Shown here one piece after another: positions 16,218 through 25,574 of a stretch of DNA of 64,000 nucleotides (position 1 is its first letter; every line of letters begins with the position of its first letter). A program made the position numbers and the translations under genes. This stretch comes from CAJBVW01 sp964457335. GTDB lineage: Bacteria; Myxococcota_A; UBA796; SXON01. The stretch is from contig CAYWGD010000020.1 of assembly GCA_964457335.1 (NCBI GenBank), forward strand, positions 16,444 to 80,443. Reading direction: 5' to 3'. The notes beneath the pieces are model-generated. The model ran no database searches and was not told the DNA's origin. It was given only the letters and a program-made list of their open reading frames with translations.

Positions 16218-16934
16218 CTACCGCCGCGCGACCACCATGTACTGGCGGGTGTTCTCCCAGGGCGTGAGCTCCGCCTTCAGCCCCGCGGCCTCCAGCTCGC
16301 CGATGACGGTCTCGGGCGTCAGCCGGAAGTGCGGAGGGGGGCCGTCGGGGGCGTCGAGCCGCGTCTCCACGACGTAGAAGCGGCCGCCCTCGCGGAGGGC
16401 CTCCCCCACCGCGCGGCCGTAGGCGACGCGATCCTCGATGTGGTGCCACACGTTGATCATCACGGCACGGTCGACCGACGCGGGCGCGAGGCCGGGCGAG
16501 GTCGGCGTGGCCAGGGCGGTCTTCACCGGCGTCCAGCCCTCGCGGGCGGCGCGCTCGTCGACCCACTTCAGCATGGCGGGCTCGAGATCGGTGGCGAGCA
16601 CCGTGCCGCTCGGGCCGACGGCGCCGACGAGGTAGCGCAGGAGGTAGCCGGTGCCCGTGCCGATGTCGGCGACCGTCATGCCGGGGGTGATCTCGAGCGC
16701 GGCGACCAACCCGGCCGGCTGCTGCCAGGCGTCGCGTTCGGGGCTCTCCCACCTGGCCGCGTAGGCGGCGGGGTCCTCGAAGCGGTGCTGGTGGCCGGCC
16801 GGCGCGTGCGCGCCCTCCCCGTGGGGGGCGCCGTGCCCGGCGGGAGCGTGCGCGCCGGCCGGCGCCGGGGCGTCGGGCTCGGCCCGGTGCGCGCAGCCGA
16901 CGAGGAGCGAGAGCGCGAGCACGCCCCGCATCAC
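16218..16934 (-). CDS. Lipoprotein with SAM-dependent methyltransferase domain
   Basis: 238 residues. MMRGVLALSLLVGC is a clear lipoprotein signal, followed by a His-rich low-complexity stretch (HAPAGHGAPHGEGAHAPAGH), then HRFEDPAAYAARWESPERDA and a class I methyltransferase fold. That fold shows motif I VADIGTGTGYLLRYL, acidic loop ATDLEP, VMINVWHHIED and a C-terminal beta-strand. The combination is odd because SAM is cytoplasmic. Either the domain has been reused outside the cytoplasm or a substrate is supplied there; the His stretch could bind metal. The ATG overlaps the stop of the DUF808 gene (ATGA), so the two are coupled. Confidence 0.85.
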   Translation of the reverse strand: MMRGVLALSLLVGCAHRAEPDAPAPAGAHAPAGHGAPHGEGAHAPAGHQHRFEDPAAYAARWESPERDAWQQPAGLVAALEITPGMTVADIGTGTGYLLRYLVGAVGPSGTVLATDLEPAMLKWVDERAAREGWTPVKTALATPTSPGLAPASVDRAVMINVWHHIEDRVAYGRAVGEALREGGRFYVVETRLDAPDGPPPHFRLTPETVIGELEAAGLKAELTPWENTRQYMVVARR

Positions 16935-17857
16935 GCCGCCTTCCCGTCGGCGGGCTTCCGCTTCACGAGGCCCCAGAGCTTCGCGGGGATGCCCGTCTTC
17001 ATGATCCCGACGACGACGAGCCCGGCGAGGCCGCCGACGAGGATGTCCACGCCCGCGCTCGCGAGGAAGTGCACCACGCCCGCCGGCACCTTCTCCAGCG
17101 CGTGGTGCACGGCCTCCTCGAGCGGGTGGATGCCCTCGAGCAGGATGTGCCCGCCCACCATGAGCATCGCGACGGTGCCGATGATCCCGATGGCGTGGAG
17201 GATCTTCGGCGCCGCCGCCAGGATGAGCTTGCCGAGGCCGACGGAGCCGCCGCCGCGCTTCACCATCGCCTCGCCCGCGTCGTCCATCTTCACGAGCATG
17301 GCGACGAGCCCGTACACGCCCACGGTCATGATCACCGAGATGGCGTAGAGCGTGACCGCCTGCGTCGTGAAGGACGCCTTGGTGACCTCGCCGAGGCTGA
17401 TCGCGACGATCTCGCCCGACAGGATGAGGTCCGTGCGGATCGCGCCCTGCACGCGCTGCCGTTCGAACGTGTCCGGGTCGATGTCCACCGGCACCGCCTC
17501 GAGATCCTCCACCGCGTGCGGCGTGACCTTGTGGAGGATCTTCTCCACGCCCTCGAACGCGAGGAACGTCCCGCCGGCCATGAGGATCGGCGTGATGGCC
17601 CAGGGCGCGACCGCGTTGAGCAGGAGCGCGCCGGGCGCGAGGATGAGCGCCTTGTTCTTCAGCGACCCCTTCGCGATCTCCAGCACCACCGGGATCTCGC
17701 GCTCGCGCCGGATCCCGAGGGCCTGCTCCGCGGTGACCGCCATGTCGTCGGTCACGATGCCGCTCGTCTTCTTCGCGGCCGCCGCGGTGAGCGTGGCGAC
17801 GTCGTCCGCGATGGCGGCGATGTCGTCGAGCAGGGCGATCAGACCGGAGACGGCCAT
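16931..17857 (-). CDS. DUF808 family inner-membrane protein
   Basis: 308 residues. The N-terminus MAVSGLIALLDDIAAIADDV and the KNKALILAPGALLLNAVAPW segment match the DUF808/YedI family of multi-spanning membrane proteins of unknown function. Four or more hydrophobic segments are visible, including ILMAGGTFLAFEGVEKI, a Val/Ile-rich pair in the middle and VDILVGGLAGLVVVGIM near the end. The presumed ribosome-binding GAGG is buried in the stem of a perfect hairpin just before the ATG (see the site at 17863-17890). It is followed by the lipoprotein methyltransferase gene with an ATGA overlap. Confidence 0.85.
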   Translation of the reverse strand: MAVSGLIALLDDIAAIADDVATLTAAAAKKTSGIVTDDMAVTAEQALGIRREREIPVVLEIAKGSLKNKALILAPGALLLNAVAPWAITPILMAGGTFLAFEGVEKILHKVTPHAVEDLEAVPVDIDPDTFERQRVQGAIRTDLILSGEIVAISLGEVTKASFTTQAVTLYAISVIMTVGVYGLVAMLVKMDDAGEAMVKRGGGSVGLGKLILAAAPKILHAIGIIGTVAMLMVGGHILLEGIHPLEEAVHHALEKVPAGVVHFLASAGVDILVGGLAGLVVVGIMKTGIPAKLWGLVKRKPADGKAA

Positions 17858-17862
17858 GCGGA

Positions 17863-17890
17863 GCTACCTCGGTGGAGATGCCGAGGTAGC
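17863..17890 (-). promoter_or_regulatory. Hairpin sequestering the DUF808 ribosome-binding site
   Basis: GCTACCTCGG and CCGAGGTAGC form a perfect 10-bp stem with an 8-base loop between the dehydrogenase stop and the DUF808 ATG. On the transcribed strand the 3' arm contains GAGG nine bases before the ATG, so the folded RNA would hide the start signal. Confidence 0.5.
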
Positions 17891-17905
17891 GCGCTCACGC
17901 CGCGC

Positions 17906-18757
17906 TCACCAGCGGTAGAAGCCCTCGCCCGACTTCTGGCCGAGCTTCCCCTCGGACACCATGCGGCGCATCAGCGCGGGCGGCTCGAAGGCGGCGTTGC
18001 CGAGCTCGCGCGCGAGGTACTCGCCGATGGCGAGCCGGACGTCGAGGCCCACCATGTCGGTGAGGCGGAGCGGCCCGACGGGGTGGCGGTAGCCGAGCAC
18101 CATGGCCTTGTCGATGTCCTCGGCGCTCGCGACGCCCTGCTCCACCATGCGGATCGCCTCCATGCCGAGGCACACGCCGAGGCGGGAGGTGGCGAAGCCG
18201 GGGAAGTCGCGGACCGTGATGCACTCCTTGCCGATGCGCGAGCCCCAGCGGAGCACCGCGTCGAGCACGCTCGGCGCCGTGGCGTCGTGCACGACGACCT
18301 CGAGCAGCGCCATGATGTGCACCGGGTTGAAGAAGTGGGTCCCGATCACCCGCTCCGGCGCGCGCCCGCCCTCCGCGATCTTCGCCACCGAGAGCGAGGA
18401 CGTGTTGGTGGCGAGGATGGCGCCGGGGCGCACGATGGCGTCGAGCGCGTGGAAGAGCACGCGCTTCATCTCGAGCTTCTCGGGGATGGCCTCGACCACG
18501 AGGTCGGCGTCGGCGAGGTCCTCGAGGTGCACCACGCCGCGCAGGCGGGACACCGCCTCGTCGCGCTCCTCGGGGGCGACCTTGCCCTTCTCCACGCCCT
18601 TGTCGAGGTTGGCCTTCACCTTGGCGAGCGCGGCGGAGACGCGCGCCTCGTCGATGTCGTAGAGGGCGACGTCGTTGCCGGCGAGCGCGGCCACGTGGGC
18701 GATGCCGTGGCCCATCGTGCCACCGCCGACGATGCCGATGCGTTGGATGTCGTGCAT
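17906..18757 (-). CDS. hbd: 3-hydroxyacyl/3-hydroxybutyryl-CoA dehydrogenase
   Basis: 283 residues, the normal length for stand-alone HBD/PaaH. It oxidises 3-hydroxyacyl-CoA with NAD. The dinucleotide-binding motif IGIVGGGTMGHGIA is at the N-terminus. NTSSLSVAKIA, the catalytic His in IGTHFFNPVHIMALLEVV and the C-terminal DMVGLDVRL and GQKSGEGFY are family signatures. The ATG follows a GGAG site. It lies between the hydratase fusion upstream and DUF808 downstream on the same strand, as part of the fatty-acid degradation island. Confidence 0.93.
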   Translation of the reverse strand: MHDIQRIGIVGGGTMGHGIAHVAALAGNDVALYDIDEARVSAALAKVKANLDKGVEKGKVAPEERDEAVSRLRGVVHLEDLADADLVVEAIPEKLEMKRVLFHALDAIVRPGAILATNTSSLSVAKIAEGGRAPERVIGTHFFNPVHIMALLEVVVHDATAPSVLDAVLRWGSRIGKECITVRDFPGFATSRLGVCLGMEAIRMVEQGVASAEDIDKAMVLGYRHPVGPLRLTDMVGLDVRLAIGEYLARELGNAAFEPPALMRRMVSEGKLGQKSGEGFYRW

Positions 18758-18793
18758 TCTGGGAGCTCCGTTCGGAAGGTTCGGGACCCGCGG

Positions 18794-20317
18794 TCAGGCG
18801 CGGTAGTAGCGGGCGATCATGACCGCGATGTCGAGCTCGGGCGCGCGCACGGCCTGGACCTCGAGCCCGGTCTCCTCGCGCACGGCGTCGAGCGCCTCGG
18901 CGTCGCCCGGGTCGGCCATGGCGACGAGCACCGTGGACTCGGTGCGCTTGACCGGGAGCAACATGTAGCGCTCGACGATCGAGCGGCCGAGCAGGTTGAG
19001 CACCGCGTCGGGGATGCGGGTCCGGTGCAGGTCGATGCGGCCCGGGAGCGGGTCGTGCTCGGTGTGCGGGCGGCCGCCGGTGCCGAAGGCGGCGTCCCCG
19101 GGGTCCATCTCGTCCGGGCCGAAGTCAGCGAAGTCCTCGAAGCCGACGAACTCCGGCGGGATCTCCCGGCGCGGGGGCTGCTCCCACACGCCCTCCGCGC
19201 CGGCGTCGCCACGCCACCCCTCGTCGAGCGCGCCGGGCCGGTCGAGGTGCCCCCGCCCGTCGAAAGCGTCGGGCTCGCGAGCGCGGTCGGACGCCGTGAG
19301 CGCCGTGATGTCCCGCGCGGTCGACCGGGCCGTCACGTCCCGCGCGGAGCGGGGCGGCTCGGGGCGCAAAGGCTCGGCGCGGGTCGGCTCGGGGCGCGAG
19401 AGATCGGAACGGGGCGACGCCGCGGGGGCGCTCGCCGAAGGGGCGGGGCCCACGGCCGCGGGACGGCCCGCCGGAGCCGGGGGGGGCGTTGCGGGGGGGG
19501 CGTGAGCCCCCCCTGCCCCAAGAACATCGCCCTTGAACACCGCCGTCCGCTTCTCCAGGAAGGCGGCGAGGCCCTCCTTCGCGTCCGGCGCCGAGAAGAG
19601 CCGCATCTGCAGCTCGCGCTCGAGCGCGAGGCCGGCCTCGAGCGAGAGGTCCGCGCCGCCGTGCACCGCGCGCTTGATGAGCCCGACGGCGCCCGCCGCG
19701 CGCCCGGGCCGCGTGAAGCTCGCGGCGTAGGCGAGCACCGCGTCCCACCAGCCGTCGGCGGGGAGCACCTGGTGGACGAGGCCGATCTCCGCGGCCTCCT
19801 CGACGGAGACGTTCCGCCCCTCGACCATCCACTGGAGCGCCCGCGCGCGCCCGAGCACGCGCGTGAGGCGCTGCGTGCCGCCGGTGCCCGGGAGCACGCC
19901 GAGCGACACCTCGGGGAGCCCGACGAGGTTCGGCTTGCCGACGCTCGCGCGGCCGACGCGGAGGTCGCACGCGAGCGCGATCTCGAGCCCGCCGCCGACG
20001 CAGTGCCCGTTGAGCGCCGCGATGACGAGCTTGGGCGTGTTCTCGAGCCGGAGCAGCGTCTCGTTCGCGTGCAGGCAGAAGCTGTACTTCTCCTCGGGGT
20101 CGAGCCCCGAGAGGTAGCCGATGTCCGCGCCGGCGCAGAAGAAGCGCTCCCCGGCGCCGCGCAGCACGATCACGTCGGTGCCGCGATCCATCCGGAGGTC
20201 CAGCACGTGCGCGTCGAGCGCGCGGTGCATGGCGTAGGAGTAGCCGTTGGCCGGGGGGTTCTGGAGGGTGAGGATGGAGACGCGCCCGCGGTCCTCGCGG
20301 GTGACCAGCTCGCTCAT
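18794..20317 (-). CDS. Enoyl-CoA hydratase fused to a GspE/MshE N-terminal-type domain
   Basis: 507 residues, about twice the size of a hydratase. Residues 1-262 are a complete crotonase with the oxyanion region FFCAGADIGYLSG and both catalytic glutamates (E112 in GGGLEIALACD, E136 in GLPEVSLGVLPGTGGTQR). Residues 263-425 form a disordered Pro/Arg/Asp-rich linker that starts with a copy of the GC-palindrome repeat (LGAGGAHAPPATPPP). Residues 428-507 (TRIPDAVLNLLGRSIVERYM, LPVKRTE, VLVAMADPGDAEALDAV, TGLEVQAVRAP, ARYY) match the type II secretion ATPase N-terminal domain (T2SSE_N/MshEN), some members of which bind c-di-GMP. The fusion lies in one uninterrupted frame. Enzymatic role is likely; control by a second messenger is speculation. 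Confidence 0.85.
   Translation of the reverse strand: MSELVTREDRGRVSILTLQNPPANGYSYAMHRALDAHVLDLRMDRGTDVIVLRGAGERFFCAGADIGYLSGLDPEEKYSFCLHANETLLRLENTPKLVIAALNGHCVGGGLEIALACDLRVGRASVGKPNLVGLPEVSLGVLPGTGGTQRLTRVLGRARALQWMVEGRNVSVEEAAEIGLVHQVLPADGWWDAVLAYAASFTRPGRAAGAVGLIKRAVHGGADLSLEAGLALERELQMRLFSAPDAKEGLAAFLEKRTAVFKGDVLGAGGAHAPPATPPPAPAGRPAAVGPAPSASAPAASPRSDLSRPEPTRAEPLRPEPPRSARDVTARSTARDITALTASDRAREPDAFDGRGHLDRPGALDEGWRGDAGAEGVWEQPPRREIPPEFVGFEDFADFGPDEMDPGDAAFGTGGRPHTEHDPLPGRIDLHRTRIPDAVLNLLGRSIVERYMLLPVKRTESTVLVAMADPGDAEALDAVREETGLEVQAVRAPELDIAVMIARYYRA
19479..19524 (-). repeat. GC-palindrome element in the hydratase linker
   Basis: The minus strand reads GTTCTTGGGGCAGGGGGGG, a short spacer, then CCCCCCCCGCAACGCCCCCC. 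It is in frame and sense, and encodes LGAGGAHAPPATPPP exactly where the hydratase domain ends and the linker begins. Confidence 0.85.
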
Positions 20318-20339
20318 TGGGGGCTCCGGCGGCCCGGGC

Positions 20340-20345
20340 GGTCTA
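20340..20345 (-). promoter_or_regulatory. -10-like hexamer TAGACC before the hydratase fusion
   Basis: TAGACC lies 22 bases before the ATG at 20317, which has a GGAG site. This is the leadered variant of the recurrent hexamer pattern. Confidence 0.3.
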
Positions 20346-20359
20346 TCCCGGTTCCTCCG

Positions 20360-20393
20360 TGGGCGGGGGGAGGGCCCCCCGCAACGCCCCCCC
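20360..20393 (+). repeat. GC-palindrome element, intergenic copy
   Basis: TGGGCGGGGGGAGGG followed by CCCCCCGCAACGCCCCCCC, between the divergent hydratase-fusion and 20446 genes, oriented with the latter and in its presumed leader region. Confidence 0.85.
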
Positions 20394-20445
20394 TCCGTGC
20401 TGAAGAGGCGGACCGCACGCGCGTATTCTCCCGATCGAGGTCCCC

Positions 20446-21108
20446 ATGCGGCTCGCGCTCCTCGTGTTGCTCCTCCCGTCCCCCGCCCTCGCCGCCCGCG
20501 TCGCCGGTGAACGCACCGTCGCGGTGGTCCCGAGCGCGCCCCGCACCGTCCTGCCCGGCGGCGAAGGCTGCCGCTCCTCGACGGACCTCACGAACACGTT
20601 CGCGACGATGCGCCCCGCCGTCTCCGCGTGCCTCGGAACCGCGACGGCTCCTCTCGTGATCGACGTGACCGACGCCGGCGCCGTGTCCGTGCGCATCGGG
20701 GACGCGACGATCGACGCCTGCCTCGCGAAGGTCGCGGCGCCCTCCCTCGGGAAGGGGAAGTGCACGCTCCGCACGGAGTGGCCGCGCTGGGCCGATCCGC
20801 GCTCGCTGGCGCCCGAGGTCGAGCCGAAGGACGCGCTCACCGAGGACGCCCGGATCGCCGCGGCGAAGCAGGTCTGGGACGCGGCGGGGCTCGGCGAGCG
20901 CTGCGTCGAGCACCTGCAGGGCAAGCCCGGCACCTTCCGGATCGACGTGACGCCCGCCGAGGACGGGCACGTCCGCACCGTCGCCGTCACGCCCCAGGCC
21001 GTGCCGAACGCCGCCTTCGAGGGCTGCCTCCTCGAAGGCGCCTGGGCGCTGCGCTACCCGCCGATGCGCCCGGCGCTGCCCCAGACGCGCACGCTCCACT
21101 GGGAGTAG
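20446..21108 (+). CDS. Secreted protein with duplicated Cys-containing domain
   Basis: 220 residues, not recognised. MRLALLVLLLPSPALAA is a signal peptide with an Ala-x-Ala cleavage site and no lipobox, so the product is periplasmic or secreted. Two similar halves each end in a beta strand followed by a Cys: VIDVTDAGAVSVRIGDATID then ACL, and FRIDVTPAEDGHVRTVAV then EGCLLEGAWALRYPP. This recalls the energy-transducer or AgmX-like C-terminal folds seen in myxobacteria, though the match is loose. A GAGG site precedes the ATG. The gene is convergent with the 21131-22309 thiolase gene. Confidence 0.65.
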   Translation: MRLALLVLLLPSPALAARVAGERTVAVVPSAPRTVLPGGEGCRSSTDLTNTFATMRPAVSACLGTATAPLVIDVTDAGAVSVRIGDATIDACLAKVAAPSLGKGKCTLRTEWPRWADPRSLAPEVEPKDALTEDARIAAAKQVWDAAGLGERCVEHLQGKPGTFRIDVTPAEDGHVRTVAVTPQAVPNAAFEGCLLEGAWALRYPPMRPALPQTRTLHWE

Positions 21109-21130
21109 CGCGCCGCTCGGGGCTCGCCCG

Positions 21131-22309
<1,179 letters not shown>

Positions 22310-22376
22310 GGGGCCTCCGGGCCGGCCAGCCTAACCCGGGGACGCGGACGGGGTCGTGTTCCCGTCGCGGCCGCGA

Positions 22377-24050
22377 CTACTCGACGAGGACCCAGAAGCC
22401 GTCGAGCCAGACCTTCCCGCGCCCCTGGTAGAACACGTTCACGGTCAGCTCGCCCTCGGGGAGCACGTCCGGCGCGCCGTCCCCGGTGGTGTCGGGCCGC
22501 CAGGTCGTGTTGTCGACCTGCTGGTAGTAGGCGGCGTGCGTCTCGGCCTCGCCCGCGGCGAGGTCCCCGCGCTTCACGTCGAAGGACGCGAGCGTCGCGC
22601 CGTCCTGCTTGAGCGAGAAGGTGACCACGCTGTCGGCGGGGCCGGCGTCGGAGAGGTCCTCGCCGGCGAGCACGGGCAGGATGGTGACGGAGCGGCCGCG
22701 CGGCACGTCGGCGGGCAGCTCGCCCGTGTACATCACGCCGCTCCCGGCGGCCTCGTCGCGCACGACCGCGGCGCCCTGCGAGTACGCCGAGCTCGCCTCG
22801 AGCTCGCCGGTTCCCGACTCCTCCTCGACCGTGCACTCGCCCCGGCACGTCACCTCGGCCTCGAACCAGTACACCTGCGCGCCCTCGAGGAACGCGAAGG
22901 CGGCGCGGTTGGTGTAGCTGAAGGGCGGGCGCTCGTAGCCGGTCTGGACGTGGAAGCTGTTCGACGGGGCGTGGTGCGAGAAGTCGTGGTGGAACCAGCG
23001 GATGCTCGACGGGTCGTACGCGGCCGCGAGCGCGTTCCCGAGCGCCACGTTCTGCCGCTCGGGCACGAGCGTGTCGTGCTCGTTGTACGTCACGAACATC
23101 GGGACGCGGTAGCCGCCCTCCGACACGAGCAGCGTCGCGTCGGCGCGCTGGTAGTTCGTGTAGAACTCGGTCGGCGCGCCGCCCTCGTCCGTCGGCGGGC
23201 CGCCGAAGATGTGGTCGAGGTAGACCGCCTCCGACGTGAGCTCGTACCAGGCCACGGGGTTGATGGGCCCACTGTCGACCACGACGCCGGCGAAGCGCGA
23301 CGGCGACTCGTGCCCCGATGCGGTCACGATGCCCGCGCCGCCGATCGACGTGCCCCAGCCGTAGATCCGGTCGGGGTCCGCGCGCACGCCGCCGAAGCCG
23401 ATCTCGAGCGCGTCGAGCACGGTCTGCACGTGCTCCGCGCCGTGGTGGGAGGGGTCGACCGGGTCGGCGTCGCCGAGGCCGGTCCAGAGGTCGCACCACG
23501 GGTTCTCCGGGACGACCCACACCCATTCGCGCGCGGCGATCTCCCCGGCGACGAAGTGGTGCTCGTTCAGCGCGTCGTTCACGACGGCGGCGATGCCCTC
23601 GACGCCGCAGCGGTCGTCGCGGTCGGGGTCGCCTTCGATGCCCTGCGCGGAGCCGTGGAGCCACATCAGCACCGGCCGCGGGCCGCTCTCGGTGAACGTC
23701 TGGGGCTTGATGACGTGGAACACCGGGTCGTTCCCGTCGGGATCGCGGTAGCCGGTCGGGTTGTCCGCGGTGATCGCGTAGCTCACGATCTCGACGCCGA
23801 TCTCGCCGTAGGTGCGCGTGTCGCGCGCGGTCTCGACGATCCAGGGGATCTCCGAGGCGGTGTCGGTGTCCGCGTCGGTGTCGGTGTCGGTGTCCGCGTC
23901 GGTGTCGGCGTCCGTGTCGGCGTCCGTGTCCGTGTCGGCGTCGCCGGAGTCGATCACGGGCCCGCCCGTGTCGTCCCCGTCGGGCTTCTCCTCCCAGCGA
24001 CAACCGGAGAGCGCGGCGGGGAGGAGCAGGAAAGCGGCGCGAACGACCAT
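22377..24050 (-). CDS. Lipoprotein alpha/beta-hydrolase (esterase/PHB-depolymerase-like)
   Basis: 557 residues. A lipoprotein signal (FLLLPAALSGC) is followed by an acidic linker of repeated DTD/DAD units (about residues 35-65), typical of myxobacterial surface lipoproteins. The hydrolase domain has oxyanion segment PRPVLMWLHGSAQG, nucleophile elbow YGWGTSIGGAG, acid in VTYNEHDTLVPE and a His-rich FHHDFSHHAPSN near the expected catalytic His. About residues 390-557 form a beta-rich C-terminal region (carbohydrate-binding-like, VWLDGFWVLVE). It is probably an exported esterase or depolymerase; the substrate is unknown. TTGACG, 17 bases, TATGGA stands directly before the start. Confidence 0.82.
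   Translation of the reverse strand: MVVRAAFLLLPAALSGCRWEEKPDGDDTGGPVIDSGDADTDTDADTDADTDADTDTDTDADTDTASEIPWIVETARDTRTYGEIGVEIVSYAITADNPTGYRDPDGNDPVFHVIKPQTFTESGPRPVLMWLHGSAQGIEGDPDRDDRCGVEGIAAVVNDALNEHHFVAGEIAAREWVWVVPENPWCDLWTGLGDADPVDPSHHGAEHVQTVLDALEIGFGGVRADPDRIYGWGTSIGGAGIVTASGHESPSRFAGVVVDSGPINPVAWYELTSEAVYLDHIFGGPPTDEGGAPTEFYTNYQRADATLLVSEGGYRVPMFVTYNEHDTLVPERQNVALGNALAAAYDPSSIRWFHHDFSHHAPSNSFHVQTGYERPPFSYTNRAAFAFLEGAQVYWFEAEVTCRGECTVEEESGTGELEASSAYSQGAAVVRDEAAGSGVMYTGELPADVPRGRSVTILPVLAGEDLSDAGPADSVVTFSLKQDGATLASFDVKRGDLAAGEAETHAAYYQQVDNTTWRPDTTGDGAPDVLPEGELTVNVFYQGRGKVWLDGFWVLVE
23859..23943 (-). repeat. Hexameric DTD/DAD-coding repeat
   Basis: Near-perfect 6-base periodic repeats (GACACC/GACGCG on the coding strand) encode the acidic linker of the hydrolase lipoprotein. 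They are likely to be prone to copy-number change. Confidence 0.75.
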
Positions 24051-24056
24051 GCTCCC

Positions 24057-24085
24057 TCCATAGACGGGGGCGCTCGCACCGTCAA
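24057..24085 (-). promoter_or_regulatory. Promoter TTGACG-17-TATGGA of the hydrolase lipoprotein
   Basis: TTGACG (24085-24080) and TATGGA (24062-24057) are 17 bases apart and end six bases before the ATG at 24050. This spacing would put the transcript start at or near the ATG. The bases GGAGGGAG overlap the hexamer and could act as a ribosome-binding site if transcription starts further upstream. Confidence 0.45.
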
Positions 24086-24191
24086 CGCGCGGGCTCCCCG
24101 ACGACCGCCCGCCTCCCCTCTCCGCGCCGGGGCCGGCTTCGTCGACCGTCCCGGTGGCGTACGGGCGCGCGCCGGTCTATCAAGGCCCGGA

Positions 24192-25568
24192 ATGCGCCTG
24201 CTCCTGCTCCTCCCCCTGGCCGCCTGCGTCCGGTTCACGCTGCCCGACGAAGACACCGGCGGCGGGCGGGACACCGGTCCCCCGCCCCCGCCGCCGGACC
24301 CGCGCATCGTGTGGGGCGACCTGCACAACCACACGAACCTCTCGCACGACGGCTGCGAGGACCCCGACAACAACTGCCTCCCCGACGCGGAGCTGCCCGC
24401 CGAGGAGACCTTCCCACGCGCCGCCGGCTACGGCCTCGGCTTCGCCGCGATCACCGACCACGCCGAGTTCGTCCGCTACCTGCGCCCGTCCGCCGGCGTC
24501 GACATCGACATCTGGGAGCGCATGCGCGCGCTGGTCGACGGCGCCGAGGGCACCGGCACGTTCGGGGTCATGGGCTACGAGTGGACCTCCTCTTGCACCG
24601 ACGCCGGCGAGGGCTACCAGGCCACCCACCGCACCGTGCTCATCGAGGAGAGCGACGGCTGCGCCGAGTGGCGCGTCCCCTCCTGCCACTCGGTCGGCAC
24701 GCTCACGCTCGGCGGCGAGCGCTACGTCTACTCCTCCCTCGACCCCGCGGTGAACCCCTCCGATCTCCACGCGCGGCTCGAGGCCGTCGCGACGATCGAG
24801 GGCTGCGCGGCGTCGCGGTGGGTCGGCTTCTTCCACCACACCGCGCAGAGCCGCCCGGCCTGGGTCGACTGGGCGAGCGAGGAGAGCTGGGTCTTTGGCG
24901 ACACGGTCGTGGAGATCGCGTCGGAGCACGGCAGCTCGGAGTGCGACACGCGCGTGGCCACGGAGGGCTGCGACTGGCGCTTCGCGACCGACTTCCACGT
25001 GGACGACGGGTCGATCCAGTACATGCTCCAGAACGGGCACCGGCTCGGCTTCGTCGGCGGCACCGACAACCACATGGACGAGCCCGGGCGCATCTCGGGC
25101 GGCCCCGGCCAGGTGCGCGACCTCCAGGACCCCACCGGCGACCCGCCGTGGAACGACCAGTACTCCAACGGCACGCTCACCGGCGCGATCACCTACGCCC
25201 GCGACTTCGACCGCACCGAGCTCTTCGACGCGCTGGCCGAGCGCCGCACCGTCGTGGCGTCCTGGCCCGCCGCCGGCCTCCTCATCTACGCGACCGGCGC
25301 CGACGGAGAGCGCTACCTGCCCGGCGCCGACGTGCCCGCCGCCGCGATGCCGCTCACGCTGACGGTCACGCTCGACGACGTGCGGATCGGCGAGAGCTGG
25401 ACCGCCGAGGTGGTCGACCCCTACGGGCAGATCGCCGACGCCACGACGCTCGACATCCCCGCCGGCGAGGCCCGCTACGTCCGCATCCGCGCGTTCGAGG
25501 CCTCCGACGACACCGCGGCCGAGCCCGTGGAGCACCGCGTCTTCGCGTCGCCGTTCTTCGCGGAGTAG
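24192..25568 (+). CDS. PHP-domain lipoprotein (DUF3604-like)
   Basis: 458 residues. MRLLLLLPLAAC is a lipoprotein signal. After a short Asp/Pro linker comes a PHP metal-dependent phosphoesterase-like domain: WGDLHNHTNLSHDG, FAAITDHAEFV, ASEHGSSEC, FVGGTDNHMD. These carry the His/Asp metal ligands of the family, and the arrangement resembles DUF3604 proteins. The enzyme, if active, works outside the cytoplasm; the substrate is unknown. The ATG at 24192 was chosen for the lipobox; much longer upstream open frame is antisense to the hydrolase lipoprotein. TATCAA sits eight bases before the ATG. Its stop lies six bases from the convergent WD40-TIR stop. Confidence 0.85.
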   Translation: MRLLLLLPLAACVRFTLPDEDTGGGRDTGPPPPPPDPRIVWGDLHNHTNLSHDGCEDPDNNCLPDAELPAEETFPRAAGYGLGFAAITDHAEFVRYLRPSAGVDIDIWERMRALVDGAEGTGTFGVMGYEWTSSCTDAGEGYQATHRTVLIEESDGCAEWRVPSCHSVGTLTLGGERYVYSSLDPAVNPSDLHARLEAVATIEGCAASRWVGFFHHTAQSRPAWVDWASEESWVFGDTVVEIASEHGSSECDTRVATEGCDWRFATDFHVDDGSIQYMLQNGHRLGFVGGTDNHMDEPGRISGGPGQVRDLQDPTGDPPWNDQYSNGTLTGAITYARDFDRTELFDALAERRTVVASWPAAGLLIYATGADGERYLPGADVPAAAMPLTLTVTLDDVRIGESWTAEVVDPYGQIADATTLDIPAGEARYVRIRAFEASDDTAAEPVEHRVFASPFFAE

Positions 25569-25574
25569 CGGCGG

